DNA from: Quillaja saponaria
Lineage: Eukaryota > Streptophyta > Magnoliopsida > Fabales > Quillajaceae
Assembly: GCA_029379385.1 (NCBI GenBank)
Contig: CM055612.1
Coordinates: forward strand, 2,914,001-2,978,000
DNA length: 64,000 nucleotides
Direction: 5' to 3'
In this document: positions 1 through 12,185 of the stretch, piece after piece
Position numbering within the stretch: position 1 is the first letter of the stretch
How the letters are laid out: each line of letters starts with the position of its first letter
The notes under the pieces: model-generated
Told to the model about the DNA's origin: nothing
Databases searched by the model: none
What the model saw: only the letters and a program-made list of their open reading frames with translations
Translations under genes and position numbers: made by a program

Positions 1-123
1 CAAATCGACTGAAATCCCTAAAAATAAAAACATAAAAGAAAAAGCGGAACATAACAAGCAATACAAAATCAGAGGAAGAGGTAGAGTAGTAGGTAAACAG
101 ACCAGAGAAAGCAGAGCTGAAAC

Positions 124-457
124 CCTTATCGATGGAATCAAATCCAGAAGCACCGTTCTCAACCTTTGGACGCTTGGCATCAAGTACACCAGCGGCAGCT
201 CCAACATTGGCATTGTTAAGGAGCCGAGCAGCCACCTCTTGAGCACGTTGCTTAGCGAGCTGGAGCCCATCGACCGGAGGAGGCACGCTGTTGTACAAGG
301 GTGGCGGGGCGTGGGCCGAGTCGGGAGATGGAGATGCGATCGGCGCAGAGAAGCCGGTGGGCCTGTGCGAAATCGATTGAGACAGCCCCGGTTCTTCGTA
401 TTTGCGCTTATGAGGCGTGGTCTCTGTGCCCGATGAGTACTGTGCTTCGTCGGCCAT
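124..457 (-). CDS. KH-domain RNA-binding protein (FUBP/KSRP-like), first exon only
   Basis: The reading frame starts at the ATG at 457 and runs 111 codons plus one base to a splice donor after position 124 (AAGG then GTTTCA). The protein begins MADEAQYSSGTETTPHKRKY and has a proline/serine-rich stretch. A short basic helix (LAKQRAQEVAARLLNN) and the patch AKRPKVENG follow. This layout resembles the N-terminus of plant KH-domain proteins related to far-upstream-element-binding proteins. The KH repeats themselves would lie in later exons beyond the left edge, so the family call rests on the N-terminal tail alone. The likely role is RNA binding in the nucleus; this is family knowledge, not seen here. 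No frame breaks occur in the exon. Bases 1-123 are the start of intron 1. Confidence 0.55.
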
Positions 458-2108
458 TATTTGCTTTTGTTAGAGCAAGAAAGATAGGAGAAACCCTAGA
501 TATTGAGAAATCGACTGAGTTGGGAGCCCGATTGCTGTCATTTATATACTGGTAATTAGTAAACTTTTTACTGCAGTACACTTGTTCTTTTTATTGGCCA
601 GGTCCTAAATTGGATGAAAAACTGACTGTTAATAACTTCTTTTAGAAAAAATTATTAAAAAATCTTAATTTAATTTCAAAATACTAAAAGGTCTTGTCAT
701 CTAAAATAAATTATATTTTTTATTTATCTTTTCGAATGAGTTCTAAATCTTTTATTTTTTTATACTTTTTTATTTTATTTTCATGTTTAAATAACATTAC
801 ATTATTTTAAATTTATTTTTTAATTTTAATAAGTTTTTACAACAAAATAAAAAAATTATTTTCACAATGTGAATAAAATAGAATATAAATCAAGTAATGT
901 TAGAATTTTTTTTTTTTACTTTCTTCATTAAATTCTAAAAAGATAAATCTATATGAATTTAAATTCACACACTTGTAAAATTATGATATTATTTATTGAA
1001 ATTTTCTTATTAAAATTATAAAATTGTGACATGACTTAATGATTTTTAATAATATATGTAACTTTTATTTTTAGTACATAATATAAATAAGCAAATTGTA
1101 TAACAAAATTTACTCCAAATGCATGCTAACAAAAGAGAAAAAGTATATCAAGAGAGCGTGGAAGATCATCCCACAAAGTAACCCCTAACTTTACATCGTG
1201 TCCAAGATTAATCTAAAACAATTAATTATATATATAATCATTAATTTGTAGATAATACCTTCTAAATATTATTAAGATGTTCTCGTCCTCATTTTATATT
1301 TTACTCTAAATTATTCAAAAGCATATATTTTTTTGAAATAATTATATTAAAAATTAAGTACTTATGACTCATTTGAGAAGATAAAATGAAAAGTATAACT
1401 TTTTATCACTATGAAGAATATGAAATGAGTTTTTAGTATTTTGGAGATAAAACTAACTTTTTTTTATGATTATTCCTTAAATTTATTAACACTGTTAAGT
1501 ATCCATCCAATTCAAGAAGTGAGTATCATTTTCCCTAAATATTTAGATACTGAGTGTCGTTTCAATAAAAAATATTATCTATGCTTCAATTTGTTTTCTA
1601 TTTAACATGTTTTATGTTGATCACACATTATTTATGTTTTGTCAGTGTTAACCTTTATTGTTCTCTGTGAATAAAGACACATTATGTATGATATGAAACA
1701 TGAAACAACCTATATGTTTAATTCTTTTTAAGAATTACTAATTACAGGTTATTTATTTAGCTCTTGTAAAATGAAAATGAAAAGAAGATTGAATTCCATG
1801 TTACACTGTTATCATAATTAGAGAGCAATAACACTTTTCCAGAAAAAAAAAAGTTGAGGTACACTTATTAATAAGAAAATCAAAATACTGCGTATATTAT
1901 ATGAACTTCAACACTTCAGCAGCATTTGGTTTTGAGCTTTCATTTTGTAGTAAGCTAGTACAATAGGCAGGTAGATCAGTAGATGCTCCCAACTCAGAGG
2001 TCTTGCTTTTTATTTTTATCTTATTTAAAGAATATTAAGGCCTCAACACATTTACCAGTGACTAAGCAATAATCCAGGGTTGAAAGCTTGACACTTTGAT
2101 CAACTCAC
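458..2108. other. AT-rich intergenic region
   Basis: This is the upstream side of the KH gene. It is mostly A/T with many short homopolymers and no ORF that resembles a known protein. From about 1,900 the composition becomes less extreme as the next transcribed region approaches. No promoter element stands out strongly enough to call. Confidence 0.6.
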
Positions 2109-2216
2109 CTCTAAATGATGGGCTGGAAAAGTTATGCACCATTCTTGGTTAGTCCTTTGAGCAACCTGCCCTTGTTCAACAATTTTAACAGAGACACGAG
2201 GAATCTTATTCACTCC
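2109..2216 (-). other. Orphan exon-like open segment, 36 codons
   Basis: On the minus strand an open segment of exactly 36 codons is bounded by a canonical acceptor (CAG before 2216) and a strong donor (GAG then GTGAGT after 2109). It reads GVNKIPRVSVKIVEQG in its first half and ends TFPAHHLE. I do not recognise the family. It lies downstream of the NDUFS7 stop and upstream of the KH gene, and no partner exons are visible nearby. It could be a relic exon of a decayed gene, an unannotated alternative exon, or chance. Confidence 0.25.
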
Positions 2217-2513
2217 CTGGTTCAACAAAAAATAGTAACATCTTTTACCAATTCATAAAACATGTAGATTCAGCAACCATGGGGAGTTTATACACGACCA
2301 AATAGAGATATATGGAATATTATCATAGACTCTTGATCCCCATGCATGCTCGAGTGAGACACATAAAATAAACACACTGAGGAGCTAAAATCATTACTTA
2401 TCAACACAGTCTCTCCAAGCACAAGACTCCTAGCCGCTGAGCAAACTACCACATATTGGTTTTATTCTTTCGTCAGGATGCAGTCTAGCTGCACAGAAAT
2501 GACCCAAATGGCC

Positions 2514-5192
2514 TCACTTGGTCCACCAAACTAGTAAATCCTTGCGCCTGTTAATTTTCTTCTGCAACTGGAGAAGTCCATACAATAAGGCCTCAGCAGT
2601 GGGAGGGCAGCCTGGAACATATATGTCAACAGGAACAATCCTGTCACATCCTCGAACAACTGAGTATGAGTAGTGGTAGTATCCCCCACCATTTGCGCAG
2701 CTTCCCATAGGAGATGACCCACCTAGGCTCAGGCATTTGGTCGTAAACCCTGCAAGAAATTTTCAGTATAAACAAGAAAAAACTTAGCCATATTGTTGTA
2801 TAGCCATGTCCTTGCTGATTAAATTGATGCAGTAAAAAAGGCAAAATAAATCCTACAGTTATTGAAGATCTCTTTAAAAATTTGGGTGTTGTAATATAAA
2901 CTTCACAATTTTGGTTCAAGGATGTGATCTTTGAGCAAGGACATACTGACAAATCAAAAACTTCACAGCAATACTACTTGCAAACAGAATGCAGATCCTT
3001 TTTGCAAAGGCATATGTTTCTGGTGTAGGATCTCCAAAATCTGATGCCAAATATGATGAAGAATCCCAAAAAACCAATGAGCAATTCACATATTAAAGGA
3101 ATTATAACAATCTTGGACCAAGAATTGAATGTAGAGGGGAAAATTCAACACCAGAGAGAAACACAAAACATTGTTATCTATAGTGGTCATAATATCCAAC
3201 AGTAAGACATGTACAACCAGCATCTCTAGTCCAATTAGGATGTTAAAAAAGTAAAGTATACCTTTATAGAAATGAAAGAAAGTATATCATTCATTTCATG
3301 GAGGCTTAGAAGCTGAACAGCAAGCTCAGCTACAGTTTATAACCAAAATAAAATAATAAAGATGAGCACACCCAGAATCTTACTAGAAAAAGTTGAGGCA
3401 GGTTACATTAGAACCAATCAACTGAGAGAAGTTTGAATATCTCTTTCCAGACTTGAATCAATAAAGCGAAACTAATGTCTGCAGCAGTACTCAAGCAGGC
3501 AAGAAAAGTAGAAAACACTCATACTGCATACTTTACAACAAGTGAACTGAGACATACGCTCCACAGAGACATGAGACTCAAATAGGATAAACTAGAAAAC
3601 TATTAAATCATTTGCACGATCAAAGGTTTATTATAATTCTCCAGACAATTATTAAACTACTTTGAAGAAATACAATCCAATTTTGCATATTACTTCATAT
3701 AGAACAAACAAAAGCTCAACTCCATTTTACACAAGGTATGCACTAAGACCAACATTCCATTAAGTTTCTTCCATAATATAAAAAAACGCCAGCCTTTCTC
3801 AAATAATGTATTTGAGAAAGGAAACGTGTAATTATCTGGTCTTCAACATTCTTTGCCGCAAATAACAAGTTAGTTGTATTGCTTATATGGATCTAAGCCA
3901 CAAATCATTATAGCTTGGTATACATTTATTCTGTCATGCAAAAAATCAAATTGGAAGCTACAGTTCATGCTACATCATTCATGTTCTACTCTCTCCAGCA
4001 ATGAACTCCAGAAGTTACCAAATTGTACATGATAAACCCCCAACCGTGATTGTATTATGGAAATATTTACTTAAAGAGGTACCAGCTCTAATGGGGAATG
4101 CTTTAGAACCAACAGATATGGACAAAAACTCATAGAAAAGCCAAAAGCAAGTGTTAATTTTTCCTAATTTTGTTTTTAACAAGTGTCTTGGGGAATATCT
4201 GATGACGTGGAAATTTGCAAGAGGTTCGTGCTTGTGTTTTGTGCAAACAGCAGCACTCAGCTTAGTTAGATCTCCATAAGCTCTGCACAATATTCACAGC
4301 AGCACACATGGAATTCACATAACGGAATGAAGAAACCATGTATGAGATCGTATACAATGGTTTCTAACGGAATTTGGCCATCCAAATCAAATATAATCAT
4401 CGACCACAAATTCTATAGGTCTTGTTTAGCTGTCAGGACTCGTGGATAAAAAATAAAATAAAAACCACGAAACACCAAAATTCAAATGCTTTGCAGAACA
4501 CAATGAATCCACCAAAACCCGGAACCAGACACACCCAAAATTAATAGCAGAGAGTCCTAAACAACCTAAATGAATCCAACAGTCACAAGAAACCCAACGA
4601 ACTTGGATCAAAAAGGGGGAAAAACGAACAAACAAGTAACGCATGCTAGCATAAATTGAACTCTTTTTGAAATTTCCTAACCCCCGTAAATTCCCTCAGC
4701 TAAAACAGAATTTAATTGTAGAAATAAAATAAATCCACCATTAAAAAACGAGAAAAAAGAAGCGAGATTAGAGACAGGGAATTACTTGCGAAGAGCAGGG
4801 GCCATCTTATTCGTGAGAGTGCCGGCAACAATCATACAATCGGATTGGCGAGGGCTAGGCCTGAAAATGATTCCGAATCGGTCGAGATCGTAGCGGGCAG
4901 CACCCGTGTGCATCATTTCCACAGCACAGCAGGCAAGACCGAAAGTCATTGGCCAAATAGACCCACGTCGAGCCCAATTCATAAGATCATCAACCTTCGA
5001 GATCACGAATTCCGCCGTCTTAGAAAGCCCAGTGGGCGAGGAAGTCGACGGAGGAGGAGGACGAGCATATTGTGTCGGTGTTGAAGACGAAGTGGCGGAA
5101 GAGAGAGAGGGGAGGGTGGTGTGGATGGCAAGTGTACGATGAGGTGAGAGAAGCTGAGGGAGGCGCGAGGAGGTTCGGCTAAAGAGAGCCAT
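2514..5192 (-). CDS. NDUFS7: NADH dehydrogenase iron-sulfur protein 7 (complex I PSST subunit), frameshifted
   Basis: This is the core mitochondrial complex I subunit that carries iron-sulfur cluster N2. Exon 1 (5192-4786) encodes a serine/arginine-rich mitochondrial presequence and then the core with the Cys pair in [12 protein letters not shown]. Exon 2 (2749-2514) encodes [29 protein letters not shown], the fourth cluster cysteine in [15 protein letters not shown], and the C-terminus WWTK. One ~2.04 kb intron (4785-2750) has GT-AG ends. The two exons sum to 643 nt, one too many for an ORF. Within exon 2 the frame shifts between RWVIS and MGSCANGG, where an extra T (A on the plus strand, position 2709) sits before the ATG codon. 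As written, translation leaves the conserved frame there and stops soon after, losing two of the four cluster ligands. Everything else is highly conserved, so a sequence error is plausible. An upstream in-frame ATG exists at 5255, but the start at 5192 fits the family better. Confidence 0.9.
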
Positions 5193-7817
5193 GGCGTAGA
5201 GAGAGAGAAGGGACCGAGAAAAGTTGATTATTGGATGAAGAACTAAGAACTCCAACGAGGCCTCTTTCTAACAAAATTTCCGTAAAATAAATAAAATTAG
5301 CCACTTCAGTATTTAAATTTTTGTTTCTTAGAAATATTTAGTTTACTAATTATGGTATTTTTATTTTCTGTTTGTATCTGAAGTTTTTAATTAATTCCAA
5401 TTTTAGAAAAAAAAAAAAAAAAAAAAAAACAGAGCCGTCCATCTATCAATCAAAGCCTTAAAATTGCTTGAATGATATTGTTACAAGCGTTCATCTCTTT
5501 TGATGAGCACGTGATCAACCCACTCAAACAATATGCAATTAAAGAGTAATTAATATGAATAAAAGTTTTACTTCCAGTACATTTGAAAGTTTTGTTTCTT
5601 ATAACAAAAAACTCCAGAGTTTTGTCTCCAGTTTCCCAACCGATGAATTCAGATTGAACCAAATTTGACCACAATTTAACGATTATAATTAGTTTTAAGT
5701 TTGGTTATGTTTTATTTTTTATTTCAAGTCAGGTGAATTATTCAAGTGAATCTTTGACCTACCAAATTTATTTATTAATACTTTAATTTATATATATAAA
5801 CAATATAATTAAAACTAATATAAATTTTTTTAATATATGAAAATGAATGTAATACCCAACTCAAATTATATACATTGATATTTAGTTTGAATTTGTATTT
5901 AGGTTGAATATATATTATTATAAATTATATTTAAGAATTTATAATTGTATTATTAATTTGTAATGTTAAAAAAGTTCATTGTTTATTTCAAACTTAAAAT
6001 TATATAACTTAATTCCTTTTTTCTTTTCTTTTTTTGAAACCTTATTGAAAATAAATTATGAATTAATTTATAATAAAATTTAACAAATAAAAGGTCAAAC
6101 TCACCTGACCCATCCGAATGTTTAACAGGGTAAAATATTTTGTCACTCAAAAAATTGACTTTTAAACTTCAATGGGACTTTTTTTTTTTGTGCAAACGAG
6201 GAATTGAATTAATTAAACGTCAGTATTACAAAGCAGTCTTCAGGGGTGCAAATCATACAGTTCAACGTTAGATAAAAACTTGGAATATCATCGTAGACAA
6301 GAACTTTAGCATAATGGTTAAATTCATGATCTGTTTTATCATCCAAGAGTGCAACAAGAACGTTAGCATCCACTTCCACCTCCAGAGAATGATCCCACTT
6401 CAGTGAGACTTTAACCAACTTAATTTGGTATCGAGTAAAATTTATATCAAACTCGGCTCACCAGCGCATTTGCATACCCATGCTTTCTAGTTCAACAAAC
6501 AAATTAACAATTTTATGTTTCTTAAAAAATCACAAAATCGTATTGAGCTCATATTCATAGCATTGGAAATTAAATTTGGGTTGATCAATAACACATTTAC
6601 ATTTTAACTAGCCATGTCAGTGTTTAAAACTTTTTTTTTTTTAATTACAATAAGAAAACGGAGAAAATAAAAACTCGTAAGAACAAAATAAATAAAGGCT
6701 TCAGTTTTCAATTATTTTTAGCATTTGCACTAATTTTTACAGACAAGAATGCTCCCGTAAGACTCAAAGCATAAATCCTAAACAAATAGACTTGAGTATA
6801 CCCATTTATCGTTGGTGCAAATGAGACAGTGGAAAAAGGAACTGGGAAGAGGCCTTCAACAGCCCTACTTCAGTCCAATTAATTAACAGTTCACAACAAA
6901 GTAAGCAAATTCTGAAATGGGAGAAAGAATGGTTAGAACAAAAGAACACCTATTAAAATTTTACATGTTAAAATTTATAATTTCAGATAGTACAAGGTTG
7001 AGGCCCCGAGTATCAAAGATAATTTGATGCACCAAAACAGCTTTTATCCCCACTTACAAGTCAGGCCTCATTGATCCCAAACCTTGAAGCACTATTTCAA
7101 CAAAAAATGAGTGATTCCACGGTTATAATTAATAAGCATAATCAGCAATGAAGTGTCTGTCTGAGATCAAAGGTCAGTCACTTCCATATAAATTCTATAT
7201 TAGAAAACAGGAATCCTGATGTCAGTAGTTGAAAGAGAATTGATGGTCCGTGAGGAAGTAAATGTAGATTTCATATTATCTGTCATCTGTCATAAGGGAG
7301 ACAAGCCTTTGCCTGATACAATTGAATGAGCCTCATCTGTAGCAAAACAATATCTAAATTCACCTCTATTCAATATTCAACATAATTCAGACTTTATACA
7401 GCTTTTTAATGAAATCAAAAACACGTAGAGAAACAGGCGCAATCTTCTTTGAATTACAGCCATATTCTAAGTTTTTCAGCACACATTAGTACATACTCTT
7501 TTTATTTCAGGTAAGCTGCTCTCACCATTTCCAACTGTTAAACAAAGATTTATTAAATTGAAACCATGAATCAGGTTTTCACAAAACAAGCAGAGCCTAA
7601 AAATAATGCAAATACAGCTACCAACATCTTTGACACATGGCAGAGATAAATCACATATGAACTGATGCTTATGGAAGATTGTATACAGGACTGTTAGTTT
7701 CATCTTTTCCAAAAACCCTTTGTGATTAACTTACAATAGATCCATCTCCAACTGAATTTAATGTACAGAAATAAATCACTTCAATGATAAAACAAATGAT
7801 CACAAAAAGAGATGAAC
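5193..7817. other. Intergenic region with a homopolymer A run
   Basis: This lies between the NDUFS7 start and the truncated end of the PP2A pseudogene. A 23-base A run lies at 5407-5429. A minus-strand open frame at 6209-6418 (containing SLKWDHSLEVEVDANVLVAL) matches no family I know. A short exon-like minus-strand segment near 7,260-7,335 also has no recognisable match. The expected C-terminal PP2A B55 exons are not present here. Confidence 0.5.
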
Positions 7818-10800
7818 CTTGAGAGTCATGTAATCACGACCAAGTATATGTCTTCCATCCTTAGCAAACTTGATATCTGAAATTGAGGCAATCATTTCAG
7901 TGAAGAAAGACCTGGAACCAGGAGCCTCCTGTTCTTCAAACCTGTAACAATATAAGAATGTTTAGAAATGACATGCGTGCCTCAGAGTATGTGTATTCCT
8001 AACCAAACAGAAAGAATAACTACTACATATGCTTCAATATAGTTCAGAAGCTAGTCTGTCCTACAGATCTCGGAGCGAAGGATAATAGACATAGAATCAG
8101 CCAAGAATTTACAATTTGCTATTAGTATCACATAAAGCTCACTGCCGCATATCAATGAGATGGATCGAGCCTTTTGAGCTACTGTATGCTAGCATGTTAC
8201 AATGAGTAGGATGAAATTCTGCCGAAGTGATCACCTCTGTACAGACAAAACCAAGCAAACTGAATAAACATCAACTTGACTAGACAAAAACAACTAAGGA
8301 CAAATTGGAATTATTACAAAACAGGTTTCAATCATCCATCCCTATGGGTACGTAACTGTGAATAAGAATCTTGTCAACCAAGCTACTCTCAGATAAAGGG
8401 ACATACAAAAAAGTAGAAGATTATACACTTGCACATTGAGAAAGACTATATCCTGATTAAAGAAGATACGCCATAAAGAATGTTACTCTCTTTTATTCAA
8501 GATCTAATATTCAAGAAATTAGTTAAAAATGGAACAATGAACACCGATTGTAACAGTATTGCCAGTCATACACACTGAGATCTACCAGTTAGATCCCCCA
8601 TGTTCGCAGGCTTCACATCAACGATGTTAAAACTTTGATTGCTAATTTCTAAGTTCCATAGATTTATTTGGAGATCATCCGCTGATATAAAAGTTTCCCC
8701 ATCACTACGAAACAAGATAGAAAAAAATATGAAGTGAAGAGTAATTTTCCCCAACATGATAATGGAGACTACGCATGTGGGAGATAAAAACAAGTTGGTG
8801 AAATAAAACTGTGAAACACAAATAAGATTCATGTTGATGCTATTGCTAATCCTCTTTCATTTCAATGTTGTCCCGAACTCATACCAGTCTCCAATGGCAC
8901 ATGCAATGAAGGATAAGTATGTCAACACTTAAAGCATATGATGATATGAATATGAGCTTGAAGGTAAACAGAAAGAATGCAAGTTACAAAAATGAGAAGA
9001 GTTTGGATGTAACTCATGCAATAAAATAAACCTGTTATTAGAAATAGAATTGATATGATAGTCATGCGCATGCCTATAGACTCTCTAACATCTAGCAAAA
9101 GGGCTAGTCTCATGTGTCACCTGATTATAAAACCATACAAAGATTATAGTTACTGATCAATATCATTTTCTCAAGAGTGCTAGTAATCAAAACTAAATGA
9201 TGCCAAAAATAGCCTTGGATTGAGTACTACCACCACAGGCAAATGCAAGGATGGAACTGAAGTATCATTGAAGGGTATTGCATTAAATTCTCCATTTTCC
9301 ATGTATGACTTGGCACTTGACATGCATGAACCAACAACTGGACAATTTCCCATGGCTTTAGAAGAGTTGACATTCATGTGAGACACTTTCTTCACCTTCT
9401 TCTCTTGGACCTGTCCAACATTAAAGGCAATAGCAAGCCATCAGACTACGATGCTCCCCTTAATCCCTATCTCTTTTTGAATCTATTTAGAATATGACTA
9501 CCCAAAAAGTCATTATACCAGCTACTGAAAGAAAAGGACAGTTATTTGTTACATTATTAGCATGAGTGAGTATTGAAGGGGGAGGGGGAGTAATGGGAGC
9601 ACTGATTTCCTACAAAAGAATGACCTGCTACTGTCTTCATAATATATCAAGGAATTAACTGATACAGAGTCCCTCTGTGGCGTTTAAATATATTCCATTT
9701 TCTAATAAGTTTCACAATGTTGCACTTCTTCAAGGTCATCCAGACATGGGAATTTTAGGTCCAGAAAAAAGTTGCAATAACTTTTCCTGAAAGAACTTTG
9801 TAACAATAGGTCACAAAAACATATTTGCTTCTGGCCTACAAAACACATTTGTAACAAACTATTGCACGAAGTCATAATCAAATAGAACTTAATGTGATAA
9901 ATAGCAGAACCTCTAGAACAATCAAATATGTAAGGCATGCAAAAACATAATTCCCAATTCTTCAATTTCTTTTTTGGGTCCTATTTTTGATCTATCTGAG
10001 GATCCCATATCATGATACATCATATTTTCTCAATCAATTACAAATTGCTGAATATATAAATCAATTTTCAGCAGTACTGCTTACATAAACAGCTTTTCCT
10101 TGTATAAAACTACTCAGGAGTTGTTTTCAATTATTCCAAAATGGAATAAAATTAGAATCAATTTTCAGAAGTACTGCTTACATAAACAGCTTTTCCTTGT
10201 ATATAACTACCCAGGAACTGTTTCCTATTATTCCAAAGTGGAATAAAACTAGAATCGAACAAAATTCATACCAAATTCAGGTCATATGGATAAAATGCAA
10301 AATCAAAGCTATTTGTATTGCTTCAGAAAAATTACAGGGTAGACATCAGCTTATTTCGATCAAGAAAACTGTAAGTTAACATTTCTTTAAGTTCACAAAG
10401 GTGCTACACTACCTTCCAAAACTTAATGGTTTTGTCATTAGTTGAGAGAAGAAACAGGGCCCCATTAGCTGTCTGACACCATGAAGTCTATGAAGTCTAC
10501 TCGTGCTAAACCAATAAAGACAAGTGAATTTTAAAAATCAAGTTTTACTCACCACTCCAACTTTCTTGTTCCAAACAATTAATGGTTTACTCAAGACCAC
10601 TTTATGACAACCTCTAATTATGGAGCAATCATCTTAGTCCTTCTGAATAATTATGTCCTTGGAACGAAGGATCCTAATGTTATCTAACATCATTCTGTAG
10701 AAATTAAAAGGTTCTTCTTTTTCTTGTTAGGTTTTGCTGGTGTGAAACTGGGCATATGCAGTACAAATCATGCTTCCCCATTTCTCAAAAAGGATGCTGG

Positions 10801-11193
10801 TTTCCCCTGCATTTTTATAATAGAATCCCAACAAATACAAACATGGACGAAGCCAAGTTTTTTTCTGTAAACAGTAGTACGTAAGCGAACTTCATTCTCA
10901 ACTAAGCCCACTCTATCAGACACTTAAGAATACATATCATTGCAATTCACTACACTTAATAAGCACACGGTTCAAAAATATTGCGGAAAATACAAAATAG
11001 AATCCACATAAAATTTAATAAAAATATCCAACTAAAAGCCAAAATTTCATTCGGAATATGAGAACCTACCCTCCTGAACTTCTTCCCCAGCTGTCCGTTC
11101 GCCAAATACCTGAGATAATTTCCACTCCAGCAGCTGTGACACCTCCGCCGCGGTCGGTGCTTCAACCCCCCTCCTGCCGTCGCTTCCATTCAT
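7818..11193 (-). pseudogene. PP2A B55 regulatory subunit pseudogene (unprocessed, exons missing)
   Basis: Seven exon remnants in the correct order match the WD40 B55 regulatory subunit of protein phosphatase 2A. 11193-11070 is the N-terminus, starting MNGSD and containing LLEWKLSQVFGERTAGEEVQE. 10472-10413 reads TANGALFLLSTNDKTIKFWK. 9410-9231 is the variable loop, starting VQEKKVKKVSHMN. 9120-9032 contains HAHDYHINSISNN. 8704-8586 contains [18 protein letters not shown]. 8236-8113 contains [18 protein letters not shown]. 7941-7818 contains [18 protein letters not shown]. The exons that should encode the segment between VQE and TANG (an entire early WD repeat) are absent from 10473-11069, and the C-terminal third is absent. 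In-frame TAG (after FARC) and TGA (after DMRQ) codons interrupt two remnants. Introns are retained, so this is a duplicated rather than a processed copy. Confidence 0.88.
10061..10254. repeat. 97 bp tandem duplication inside the PP2A pseudogene
   Basis: Two adjacent copies, 10061-10157 and about 10158-10254, share the order TCAATTTTCAG..GTACTGCTTACATAAACAG..CCTTGTAT.. ATTCCAAA.TGGAATAAAA with scattered substitutions. They lie in an intron of the pseudogene, and the divergence suggests an old local duplication. Confidence 0.85.
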
Positions 11194-12169
11194 TTTTTTT
11201 TTCCGTTTAATAGTTTCTGGGCAAATTAGTCGGGAGAGAAAGACTCAACTCAATGCGAGAGCCAGTCGATCTGAGACTCAGCCTGTTCTATCGAATTCTA
11301 ACGAATCATAGAATCAAAGTACAATTTTCAAAAATGATGATGAAATTTCACTGCCACTCTTTGTTCTCCATCAATCTCTCTCTGGAACCGATTTATCACT
11401 GCCATACGTAAATTGTTACGGCTTGTTAGCCTACTTAGTATTGAACACAAGTAAATCGCCAAACTGTTAGCCATTTTACGTTACAGTATATATTAAACAG
11501 CTATTTAAATATAAATTTAATTTATTTTTAATAAATAATCCAATTATTTGTTTATTTATGGTTTGAATATGAATATTAACAAGGAAATAGTAAGAATTGT
11601 GTACATTTGTTTGAATATATAAATATATCAACTTTTATGACACGCGAGTCATTCATGAATGAAATAGTACATTTTAATAACATTAAATAAATAAATAAAT
11701 CTAATCAAAAATTAATTCATACTATAAATATATAATTTTAAAAAAAAATTTAAAGATCGAAGAATAATTAACACAATTTAATAAGTAGCATGTTTTCAAA
11801 ACTTTAATTTATTATAATTTGTATCTTATTGAATAAAAATATTAAGAAATTCAATCTTAATATATATAGTTATTGACAAATTATAAATTTATTAATATTG
11901 AAAAATAATCATGGCAAAAAAAGTAGCCTAACAACATTTACAGTCTTATTAATATTAAAATAAGAAAAAATTAAGAAATAAGTAAAAGTAAATAAATAAT
12001 CTATTTGAAATAAAATAACAATTAAAATATATTTATGTAATTGTAAAATCTCATATGAGTATTTTTTATTTTTTTTTAAATTCACTAAACCACTTTTATA
12101 TTCATAAACAAATAGATAATTTAACCAAAAATAAATAAAAATTGAAAGCTAAGACAACAATTTTATAAT
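11194..12169. other. AT-rich intergenic region, repeat-like
   Basis: This is the upstream side of the PP2A pseudogene. From about 11,410 to 11,490 it carries a fragment similar to the large degenerate repeat found at 14.3-15.5 kb (shared pieces include TGTTAGCCTA and GTTAGCCA). The segment 11,820-12,010 resembles 13,560-13,720 in order and content, so the RTE LINE seems to have landed inside an older repeat. No gene is seen. Confidence 0.5.
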
Positions 12170-12185
12170 AATGAAAACTCTGCTC
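12170..12185. repeat. Target-site duplication, 3' side of the RTE LINE
   Basis: The 16-base sequence AATGAAAACTCTGCTC is repeated exactly at 13240-13255, on the other side of the element, as expected for LINE integration. Part of the 5' copy coincides with RT coding sequence (VFI), so a few bases may be microhomology. Confidence 0.65.

Noticed and set aside
2531..2722. Second frame across NDUFS7 exon 2
   Set aside because: It is the shifted frame of the same exon; the NDUFS7 wording is in the other frame.
4845..5142. Plus-strand open frames opposite NDUFS7 exon 1
   Set aside because: They are antisense shadows of the conserved exon and have no family signal of their own.
8100..8125. A TAA after SKL in the PP2A remnant as a third nonsense codon
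   Set aside because: The T of TAA begins a splice donor (TT/GTAAAT). The phase matches the next remnant, so it is intronic.
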